Source: Atriophallophorus winterbourni (lineage: Eukaryota; Platyhelminthes; Trematoda; Plagiorchiida; Microphallidae). Taken from it: a DNA stretch of 64,000 nucleotides. The notes beneath the pieces are model-generated. The model made no database searches and was not told the origin of the DNA. It worked only from the letters and a program-made list of their open reading frames with translations. Shown here piece after piece: positions 14,301-26,300 of the stretch. The DNA is taken from contig JACCGJ010019040.1 of assembly GCA_013407085.1 (NCBI GenBank), positions 1-64,000 of the forward strand. The letters are read 5' to 3'. Made by a program: the position numbers and the translations under genes. The stretch's first letter is position 1, and each line of letters starts with the position of its first letter.

Positions 14301-17300
14301 CCTCGAGAAGTACGAATTCCCAGCTGTCTAGGGACAAATGCTTGGATTTTAGGGTTACGTTTATGGCTTTCCAAAGAGTGGAGTTAAGACGTTCCACTTG
14401 GCCATTACCTTGGGGGTTATACGGAGTTGTTCTGCTAGTCGCAACACCGCGATTGTGTAAGAACGACTTGATTTCATTGGACATGAAAGCAGAACCACGA
14501 TCCGAGTGAACATACGCGGGAAATCCGAATAGAGAAAAGAGTTGATAGAGACAGTTCAGTACAGTGGCAGAGGAAGTATCGGGACATGGGTAGGCAAATG
14601 GAAATCGTGAATACTCGTCTACTATAGTCAGAATGAATGTATTTCGAGTTTTCGAAGGAATAGGTTCTTTGAAGTCTATGCTCAATCTCTCAAATGGTTG
14701 CGTAGCTTTGATGAGATGAGCAGCATCAGGTTTATGGAATTTTGGTTTAACTTCCGCACACACGCTACATCCGGAAGTCATTTGTTTTACTTGAGTGGAA
14801 AACGGCACGTTTTTTGATCGGACATAATGTAACATACGTGTAACACCTGGGTGGCACAAGGCATCATTGAGTGATTTCAGATCCGAGGACTGTGTTGAGG
14901 CGCACGTAGCTCTTGACAAAGTGTCAGCCGCCTGGTTGTCCCTACCAGGCCGATACACAATATCGTAACGAAATTCCGATAATTCTAAGCGCCAACGTAA
15001 AATTTTATCATTTTTAACCTTGCTTTTATGCTTTTCATCAAACATAAATGCCACAGAGCGTTGATCTGTTATAAGTTTGAAGTGAACTCCAAAGAGGTAA
15101 TGTCTCCACTTACGGCAAGATTCGACGATAGCGTAAGCTTCTTTTTCGACTGATGAATGATTTTTTTCAGAAGGCGATAATGTCCTAGAAAAGAAGGCGA
15201 CAGGCCTCCCTTCTTGATTTAAGGTTGCAGCTATAGCAATGTCAGATGCATCTGTATCCACTGTCAACGGTGTTTTGGGGTCAATTGATAAAACAGCAGC
15301 ATTTTCAAGTTCCGCTTTGAGACCGTTGAATGCTTGTAACACATGAGGTGGGAGCGGGAAAGTTGAATTATGTACCAATGGAGAGATTTTGTCGGAAAAT
15401 CGCGAAATCCAATGTGAGTAGTAAGCAAACATGCCGATCACTCTTTGATGTAATTTAGTGTCGCAGGGGGGTGGAAGGTCTCGTAAAGCGCGAAACCGTT
15501 CCGGGTCTGGTTTGATCACTCCTTTGGATACTTGATAACCCAAAAGGGTAATAGTATCTTCAGCCAGAATAGATTTACTTTCATTAAACGTAAGTCCATG
15601 TTCTTTAGCAGCTTTTAAGAACTGTGAGTAATTTTCAGGCACGACGGTAACCGAAACCCCACCAACCCACGAATACCCGCCATGCCCCCTCGGCCCTCCC
15701 CTATCCCCCCCTCCTCACTCCTCCTCCGGGACTCCTCTTACACCCCATCCCCCTTCCCCCACCGCGCCCCATGGCCGCCCGCCCAACTCCCCCAAAGCTC
15801 TGCTGCACGCCCCGGATCTCCATAGTGACTCTCCCGTCCCTCACATGCTGCTCCTTATTTCGACCGCAAATGGTCACATTGTCTACGTAGGCAAAAACAT
15901 CATCCAGGTGTGCATCGCTTATGATTTTGTCAATGATCCGCTGAAAACAGGCAACAGTTTCAGTCATATAACAATTGAAATATATATTTATCTGTTTCAA
16001 GAAACACATCGATGCAATCAGCCCACCGGACTTACGTGACGAATCCGATGAAATTTGGTATGGGGTCGGATTCGGCCCGCATTTTTGGGATGAAGTCAAA
16101 AAAGGAAACAAAGCTGACGCCACTCAACCATTCACATACCGCGCGCGATCCGGTTCAAATGGCGATCTGCCTTACACAGGTGATACATCGCTTTAAAATT
16201 TTCTGTTTTATTGATAAACCATAATCATACATTTTTACAACCTTCATTTGTGCTTCATATGTTGCTTATTATCTGAATCTTTACTTTCCTTAGATATACG
16301 TTGCACGATTTTTACCCTAATGACACTATAACCTCCTCAACCTCGCGTTTTCGGTTTAACTATCTATTAAATTTTGATTCACACCGTAAAGACAATAATT
16401 CATCGTTACCCAGGTTGACACTTGAATCCCGAAGCACGAAAGTGCGCCATGTGGTAAAGCGCTTATTATACACATGACAAAGAATAGAACACGCGCCCAT
16501 CATTGATAGACGAATATCTTAACCACTGTAAAATTTCGGTGTATTCGTGCCAGTTGTTATTTCGAGGTGATCTGCCTGCAGCTTGTTTCGATCCAGCTCT
16601 CGTCACGTTGCACTCGCTAGACTAAACTGGCACATCATTTTCCAGCACGTATTTTACGGCATGCTGGTGTTCCACAGGCCGTCCCAGAGCTCTTGGTTGG
16701 CTTCCTTCACCAATGCACCTTATGCTTTTCAACAATATCTTACTCTCTGTATTCTTGGTGATTCGACATTGAAGGTGTTGATTGGCACGTAGGCTCCTAA
16801 CATCTTTAATCTTGCTTCCATTCTAGTAAATACGCAACACTGTGCCCATTGGCCTGGTTGCCTCCATCATTCTAATTTCACTTCAACTTTGCATCTTATT
16901 GTTCAATCGTTTTTATGTTTGGCTGATTGACTAGAACTTCGCGTCATACTTATAAGGTGGTGTCGTGAAACGATACACATTAATTATAGTAACAACCACA
17001 GAAAAAGTGTCATTCCTTGAATCTGGTGAAGTTGCGCAGTATTTACTTGGTTGTTCATAAGCCAACATGCTATCATGTTTCTCGAATCAAGACGATATAG
17101 AGGAGAAGCCACTGTGTCTTGTCATGAGCTGGTTTTCCTCGTGCACTCTATTCCAGATATACCAGATAAATATAAACCGTGTGCTTTTGTTAATCAACAA
17201 CAACTCAGCTTCACAATTTTTCAGAGTTTTGTCCAAATTCTTTCAATCGATGAATTCTTGTGAATAAACTGATTTGCTTACCAACACCGTGATGATGAAC

Positions 17301-20300
17301 CATCCTACGCTACTATGTCAGCTCAGCTCAGCGAACACAAAACACCCAGCTAAGGCCTGGCTTTTAGCGTATTACTATATTCTATTGAATTTTCAAAATG
17401 ATATTTGTTTAAGCAACCTATACCGAGTAATACGGACGTTCAAAATTAATCCCACCACTTAGAACAGCACACTGAATCGCTTACCAAGGACTGACCATGG
17501 CTAAAATGGGATAATATTCCAGCTGGCTTCCAGTTTATTAGACTGTAGTTCGTTTCCTGATTTCGCACTTGTAGTTTGATAAAATTTACGCTATCTCAAT
17601 CTGGCATCGATTTGCTCCGGGAGAACTTTGGGATGATTTTTATGGCTAAACCATTAGTTCAATTCACTTAGCCCACAGCTGCAATCAAGTATCCGGAATT
17701 TCTCTCAGTGGAATGCAACTGAGTAGTATCCACCACTGCCAAAGTTGTTTTTTGTCCGTCGTTATCCTCAGCATATGCTACAGGCGTTGATACTTTGAGA
17801 GTTATCCAGTCCATCCTTCGGAAACACAGATTCTTTTAGCTGTGCCTAAACAAGTAAGAAAAAGTTTCCGTTCAATGTGCTGGTGGTTGAACAGACACCC
17901 AAAACCATCCAATTTCGATATTTGTGCTGAAGAAACTGTTGGATATTTCGCGCTAATGACAATTGCTTTGGAATTTATCAACCAATAAAATGTTTGTTCT
18001 GTGTATCTTGATAAATCATTTCTTAATCACAACAACTCTTATCATCTATGTTGATTTCATGGCATACGCTCCTCATTTGCCTCTTTTATAACGTTATGGC
18101 AACCAACACTTGGTTACCCTAGAGATGTTTCCTATAAACCAGTGTTATAATCTTATGCTAAAATTCAATGAACCTGGGCTGCAACCGATAGGCACTATAG
18201 CAACAACGTGTTTTTTCAGTGTATGCAGCATTTCTTAAAAATTGAGACCTTTTATGTAGAGCCTGTCTAAGCATGTTTGAAAGCTTCTTCTGTCTACATA
18301 AACAAGCGTTGGCTGTTTGAACGTGTTTAGCTAGGCAGGGTGAATTCACAACAGTTTATAAACGCTTTCAATGGGTAAATATTTTTATCAGGAAACATAA
18401 GCATCACACCAGATCACTACATTGAATTTGCCCTGGGTGTTTTGAGCTTGCATCAAATATACATGCCCTTCAATCTTAGTGAATCATTCATACTCCGGCT
18501 AGATAAATCCATTATAGTAACATCATTGCACAGAAATCGGAATTATCAGTTACCCGCATGCTGTCTTGCAATACTAGCGTGCTTAGCGTATTTTGAAATC
18601 GACTAATGGTGCTGCATAGCCTTTTGGATTTAGCCAGCCCGGATCGAGAATGACCGACGCAAATGATCCGTTATGCCGACGTTAGAGATATTGGATTTAC
18701 TCTCCAGTCTCACTTTTATTGCAGTACTTTTTAACGCAAAATTCTATACTTATGTCTCGCAGATCCTCACGTATTGTCCGTACCTGATGATTGCAAACAA
18801 AATGAAACCGGCTGTTGGTTGTGTGTGATGGAAATGCATGCAAATGAGTATCTTTCTCTACGTACTTCTGTTTTCGTTTCAGAGAGAAAGCTTTTATATA
18901 CACCACATCAAGCAGCCGCTCTTAACTCGTGCTACTCAAATTAAAGCGCCTGTTTATCGATCGTTTCCCTTTTATAGGTGGTGACATCTTCATTCATGCC
19001 AAGTGCAATGAACGCGGGAAGCTATTTGAGCTCGCTCAAGCGGTCATCAATAGTTTGCCTCGTACAGCGGTAGCTAGTTTCGAAGATGTTTACGGGTGGA
19101 CCTATCGCGGTGGAAGAGATCTGTCGGGTTTCATTGATGGTGAGTGCTGCTGGTTATATCGAAATCGTGTTGTCAAATAACATGGAATTTTAGAGAGACA
19201 CATGATCTTGGTGACATGTGGTGCACAACTTGTCACTGATGAGCATTCTGGATTATTGCTTGCCTTGCGTGCCTATGAAATGATTTACGCTTTGTTAAAC
19301 ATCAAAGTACCGAAATATTTGTTCATTTCTCACAATCCTTTCAATTATTCAGCCGGGTCTAGTGCTCATGCTCTTCAACGCTTTTTGCTAAACCAATCAA
19401 TCAATTTCAATATTTCTATTTGATGACTAAAAGCGTGTGGCTATCCCAGTTACGTTACCATCGACAGCAGTTCAATAGCGAAGTAGTTTTGAGGTTGACG
19501 AGACGTTCTACTCTGCTAATTGTACATTCAAAAAAGAATTCGGAACTCTGATAGATTTATGGTAGAAAAGGCAATAAGTTTAACAAAAAAACAAGAAATA
19601 AGACATTTGCCTCATCGCTGGAGTTGTTTGACGTCATAGGATACGCAACACAACTATCTGTAATAGAATCGGTGGTTGCGATGTAGATATTGAAAAACAA
19701 GTTAACGTGCATATACTTCGCTGGTAAAGCCACGTATTGTAACTGGGAAATCATCGTTTCCCTAACGCGGTTTTGTTTGCCACTCCTAACCCGGAATGAC
19801 TTCGTTCAAGCAGATGAAGGTTTTGACTGTAAATCTAGCTGCAGTTGGGGCGACCTGTATCTGGGGTTATGGTCCAAAAGATCATGTCCACACTGACTTC
19901 TTACCTTTATTCATAAGGCTCAAAATTGTATTCAGAGGCAGTCTTGCTGTAGACATCTTGGAGAGTTTGATTGTATCCAAGTGTCTAATCTTCCACAAGT
20001 TCATTGATATTTTAGATGCCACTCTTTCCCATCATTTCACGATTTCATCATGACATGGCTGCACGGCAGATAAGCACACGGTACTTGTTACCGGTGTAAT
20101 GTTGTCCAGGATGATAATGATGCTGCTGCTAGTGTCATTGATAATGAACTTAATCGTAGGGTACATTTCTATTCAGGTCGTACTCGAGTTTTCTCAAACA
20201 TTTCGTAAATTCTTCTTCGTGATACTTTCATGTATCTGGGTTGAGAACCTTTTTGTCATTAACCACTCAGCTGGTATCCAAATGTCTTTTCTGATTGACA

Positions 20301-23300
20301 ATTTGGTGCACGATTCTGTCGATTCCATCTGCACCGGCTAATGAGGATCGGTCACGTGTTATCAAGGTTGTGTCGAGAGCGCGCGCTCTGTTTGAAACTC
20401 AATTACACGAATCAAATCGTTTAACTTCCTGCTTTTGGTTCGGATGAATGCCAAGGATTCAAAGATTTATGATTAAAAAAGCGAACACTTTACAACGCCA
20501 CATGATTTCGGTATGAATTAATAGAGTCTATCAAATGTTTGGCTAACGGATGATGTTCTTCTGCATATCTAAGTCCAATTTTGCGTTGAATCTGGTCATG
20601 TGTGCAGAGTCTACCACATGGAAATTCCAGAAGCATATATCACGCACGGCAACAAATGCCACCGACAATCAATACGTGAACTTAGGAGGCAGAGGAATAG
20701 TGTATGTCCGGGTGTCACTTTCTCGCCACACTTGAAACAATTGTGCGCAATCCATGCATATTAAATTGCATTAGGCATGAAATTTGGAGCCGATTCATGG
20801 TTTTCGTGGTTTATTCGATCGAAAATTCTTTATGTATTACAGTATCTCCGTTAAATAAGTGTGGCAATTATGTGTCTGATATGGTTCAGTTCGCTGTCGC
20901 TGAGGTTGGCACAGTTGTCTGTAGTCGGCATCACATGCTGTGCTGTACTTGTCATCCACATGATGAACAGCATTACACCGGAACCATGTACAGAATGATG
21001 AACTGTGAAATCCTAAAAGAAGCGGTAGTGTGGGACTTAGATAGCTACGGATTCTATTGAAAAGTATGCACAAACGAACTGGGATGAGGTGCCTACACTC
21101 GGAACATTTAATCAAGTTTCGTGAACGAATAAAGCAGCATTAGCACGACAGCTTCCTTGCAGCTTTTACTGTCATGCATCATAACAAGCTTTCCTCGTTA
21201 CTCCACTTGACAGCATTTGAGATTAAGCAAACCATCCGCGAAGATACTTAGCGCATGACCGCAACTGAACACCGTTTGTAACTAACCGCCGCGATATCTA
21301 ATCGCGAGGACCACAGCCAGGAATATGTGCTGCGCCGACTTTGAAAAGATTACTAGTAAGGGTTTTTAGCTGCCAATGCCGTGTGACGGTTTGGCAACCA
21401 TGGGATTTAGGCCAATCGGGATGTGGCGTCTCAAAAAGAATCCGTTTCGGAAGTCGGTGGTTCGCTATCTGTAAAACGCGACCCAACAAGCGTTACCTAT
21501 GCACGTTGATCTGCTTCTGTGTGACGACATTACTACCGAAAATCTTATTTAGCAGAGCGTCGTTGCGTATGCGACTGTAAAAGCTAACTCCCCAAAACGC
21601 TTTGCAGACATCGGTTTTCAAATACTTGGAGATGCCAAATGTGCTCTTTAAGTAAGGTTCAAGTTTCGCACTGATACATGTTCGGTTCGCCCTCAGTGTG
21701 CAATCGACAACGTTCGTGCGAGTCACGCCTGTCGCTGTGGGGAAGACTGTTCCTCCCGAATCGAACTACGCTTATGATGTACATCCCTGGTTGATATCGA
21801 CCGGAGGAGGCTAACAATATACATGTTTGAGGGAGGCAAACCACCCAACAGGCAGAGACCGCACGGTCTGTTGAGTACACAATACCAAAAGAGATATTTA
21901 CGACAGGAATAATAGCAGTTAGCGTGCAGCATGGTGCTGACCGAAAATCGTTACCCTCGCCACTCAGTATAGCACGAAGTTATATGCACTGGGTAGAGGT
22001 ACCACATAATTGTACATCTGTGTACCACAATATTCAGTACCCGGTGTATTCACATTTGAAACCATGAATGTTGTTTAAACTTATCGTCCAACCAATCACA
22101 TATGAATTATTCCCGCATGTCATTTGAGTCAACCAACATGCCCGAGAATCTTTATATAATTAAAATGTAATATCTTTTTCCCGTTTCGATTTATATCCAC
22201 GTATCAATCATCACGCAACTTTACATTTGCTGCCCGTGAAGTCAAACAATCGTTCTTGCCATTGAATACGTAGAGAACTTAGCTTTGCACTCCACTACAA
22301 TCTACTTGCTAAGAACGGATGACGTAGTCTTAAAATCTATGTTCCTAATCATGTGAACTTAAAGGATCCGTTCAAATTATTAATAAAGTACGAATTCTTT
22401 GCTGATGAAACAACAATACGAACACCACCACCCATGAGCGTAGTTACTGCTCGAATCATCCGCGGTAGTTCTTCGTAATATTTCAAGTGACTTGTGGTTT
22501 TTTCTTCCCAGGAACGGAAAATCCCGCTGACGAGGACGACCGTATAAAAGCTGCCATTGATCCTAAAACCGGTGGAAGCTATGTGGTCACTCAAAAATGG
22601 GTCCACAATCACGATTTGATTCGATCAACCAAAGGTAAATGACTTGTACCAATTGGAGAGTCTGTGGCAGACGGAAAACAAGGATGATTGTGTTTCCTCA
22701 TCAATATAAATGGATAGTTTCTTGTTAATTTTCAAACACCCAACTGCTCTTATCAATTCATCGCCCTCCACATGATGCTCAAAACGGTCTCAGTAATTCC
22801 CCTGAAGTACCGTAATGTGATTGAGTTCACAGGATAATTCGACCTTGTTGACCTCGAACTCATTGAAGCTTACGTCATCACCAGGAGCAACATTAAACCG
22901 ATCGCGTGTACCAAATGGTTATCTATCACACAACCGTGACAACCGCAGAATCGGTAAAAGTGTAAGCACAAACAAACTGAGATGAGTTGCATACACCTAG
23001 AATTAAATCAGGTTTCGCAAACGAGTACAGCGGTTGCTTTCGCTGCAAGATATCATCACAAGCTTTCCTCTTCACTTCACTATACAAAATAGAAGATTAA
23101 ACAAGACAATCCAATGGACATGTTTAGTTCAAAACCGCCAGTGAACACGATTTGAAGATATATCTGCAAGCGATAAAATCTACGATATAAAATCGCGAGG
23201 AAAGCAGCCAGGAAGACAGGCTGCGCCGACTTTAAAAAGGTTACTACTTAGGATGCTTATGCCACATGGCGGATCGCCTTATACGACTTCCACGCCAATC

Positions 23301-26300
23301 GGGATGTGGCGTAGCACAAAGAATCCGTCGGTAATCTGGCAGCCGTAAAACGTGACTCAACCTGCGTAACATGTGTTGATCGTTCTTTTTCTCTACATCA
23401 ACGTTATCGTTTCAGTTAGCCAATTTTGTACTTACCCCGTTGTTCCATATGTAACATTCGATAGTTTACTTAGTGGTGGATGTTGTTTATCGTACACAAT
23501 TTACCTCGAATTTCGCAATATTTCTGTATAATCTTTTCGACCTTTCTGTGTTACTCGCTTAAATAGCCTCAACGTAAGACCAAGAGATCATCACGGACTA
23601 GATCTGTATTTAATCCTTCTGCATTTCTTTCGCATTACACACGCAACCCTTTATTCAACTTTCGATATTGGCATATGTAGACGGATTTTCCTTGTTGAAT
23701 GCACGTGATATGAGTTATAGTCAGACGGGGTGCATGTCTAAAGAAACCGAATCAAGCGCTTTAGTTCACTTGAATCGTCCGCGCCGAGAAACAACCTAAT
23801 CTCCCGCAGTGAAACAGCTGATAGGACATTCGGTTGCACCTATCGCGCATCGTGCTCAACTTGCATCCCCATCGTCGTCAAACGCAAAGCGAGTGTCACC
23901 AATTGCTTCAGAAATAAATCCTATAACCGTTCACCCAATCTCATAACAGGTTTAGTTTTCTGTTAAGAAAAGTCTAAAATCAACGCCTAATCAATACGTT
24001 CCACTGGCTTGATAAGGAAGAATCAATCCTGTGTGATGAACAATCAGCTGAATTTTTTTCGTTTAATCGCGCCAACCCTTCCACTGATCCAAAAATCACA
24101 CTTCGATGCGCGAATTTTTGGGCGGCGCATGCAATTAATCCGCTATCGTTCGCGAGTCTTGTGACGACCTTTTTGAGTAACATCCGCAGGCATTTTTTCG
24201 GCCAGAAAACCAACATTCCTAAATACAGTTAACTTATTTGCTAGCAATTTCCAGTGACAAATATATATATTCATATTTTAAGGGCTGAGAGGGATTTTGA
24301 CAAATCGATGTGTGTGTTGACTTCCTTCGGTCGATGTCGACCATGGATGTACATCACAATCGCTTGATTTTTTCATACTCCACAGCTTTTCGAATGACTA
24401 AACATTCCGATTCTGAAGGAACAATCTCTCCCGCAGCGATGGCAACGATAGTCAGAACTCGGTTGTAGGGCATCAGTTGTGCGCCGGCGGCGTGATCTGC
24501 GTTCAGCAGCCAAGAGCTGTATCTTCTCCTCCTCCACAGCTTGCAAACAACGCTTTACACAATGCCTCCAATGTGAGCGGTCAAGAGCAAGTTCTTCCCA
24601 ACTCATGCGGTAATTTTTGTCAGGTCAACCGCAGCCAAATTGCATATACTGTTCGACTGCCTGTTGCGTTGTTTGCAACTGAATCCAATATAGACCCTTC
24701 CACCCTGAGGTCAACCTGTCCGACTCGTTCACACACGAATCCCACAACACAAAAGAAAACTGATTGGCTAAACGCACTTGCCGCGCACATGATGAAGAAC
24801 ATAGCCAACGCCCCTCTTATACAGACAAATCTCGCGGTCACAACGCTGTCCTCGACATGTCACTTCGAGCTGATTTGCCAGTCGATTGCGTGCCAACCAG
24901 CTCGGTTCACGATATCACCACCCCGGGCTCATTTGACGGAATTGAATGTCGTTCAATAGTGACTGACTTTGTGTATCTCCTCATCTTTCCGAAGATGTTG
25001 TCGCTCCAACTGTTCTCATGCAATCCTTCCAAACCCATTCTCTTTTCTCTGTCCCTGGTCTCGCGTTGTCACGGAGCGTGATGTTCTGTATACCATCCGA
25101 GAGAGGGTGATTATCACTTGTCGCTCATGCCTTTCACGCCTCCGAGACATCTCACTCTTGTTTCTTGTCAACCGGTTTGCTTACGAGTTGAAGTCTCCCA
25201 GCCCGAAGGAATTGAGCTCCGATTCTTCATATCGTGTGTGCATTTGCACTTCTATTCATTATTGATACGTTTGTTTCCCAAATAATATATATAAACTTAG
25301 TAACAGTTTCAGGGACATCAAAAGTTTTTCCGTTTCTGTTCATCGCTCGTATAAAAAATCGGAGGCACATTGGCACATGGCATTTTATGCGCTCTGTGTG
25401 TTCGCCATCTATGATTTCATTTTCGCGCTTTTCACAGACTCACAAAAGGAACAATGGATTGGCCGTGACCTTGCCGACAGTACCGAACTCAAAAACAAGC
25501 CCATCACCTCGCACGTGGCCAGAATGGTCGGATGTGAGTTACCCCGCTAAGGCCACCGTTGTCAGTGCGTTCTGGATTGATCTTATTCAAGTTACACATG
25601 TGATAAATCGTGGTCGCATTCACACATTTCAGAGCAACGTAGTTTTCGAAGGAATCCGCTAAATTTGATTTGTCTCTGTAAACGTGAAATATTACACTCC
25701 TGGGATTACGTTGAGGAGACTAGTTATTAATATCTAGGGGCGAATTAATCCATATTAACAGCCCCGCTTTTATTCCAAGCTAGTTATTTCGGCTTCCTAC
25801 TTGCTACAGCCTCATAAAACCCATTACTGGTTCAGAAGTCCATATTGGCATTCCTTTCCATCACACAAACACTCCAGGACTTGTTTCTTGCAGTGTGCAT
25901 TCATCAAGTTGGGACAGTAAGATCAGAATCAACACGCTTTGAAACAGACGAGAAATGGTAAACAACGTTTACTTTGAACTTGTAAGCCAATGTTGAATAA
26001 AGCCGGCGTGACCAAACTGTTCACATTTCCATAATATCCATCTCGCTCCTCCTCGAGGAGCGCTTGTCATGTTGCATCAATACTCACTTCTCTTGTCGTT
26101 TGCTAAATGATACCGAGGCACTTCAACGACCGACGACATTTTCAATGATGGTTGATGGTTACTCTATGCTGAAGCTTAAATCCGGATTGTCGCAATCGCC
26201 ATGTTTCGCCGTCTAGTCGCTTCAATGTTTACGACACTCTTACTGATTCTCAAAAAGCAAATCTTTCATCATCAAACCTACCATGGCATCGCCGCTTCTT

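Noticed and set aside
13950..14374. Open frames overlapping the integrase end on both strands (13950, 14063, 14374, 14090)
   Set aside because: They are shadows of the minus-strand Gypsy pol and have no domain of their own.
20704..21115. 118-codon frame (+) and 92-codon frame (-) in DyP intron 5
   Set aside because: Overlapping on opposite strands, no domain, and the right end runs into a repeat that recurs at 22958.
24477..25265. 160-, 105- and 98-codon plus-strand frames as a possible host gene
   Set aside because: They lie antisense to a LINE C-terminus and across repeat D, overlap each other in different frames, and the D portion recurs at 29840 and 49960.
25234..25662. 142-codon frame covering DyP exon 7
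   Set aside because: It is a different frame from the DyP coding frame, and only the exon frame shows family similarity and splice sites.
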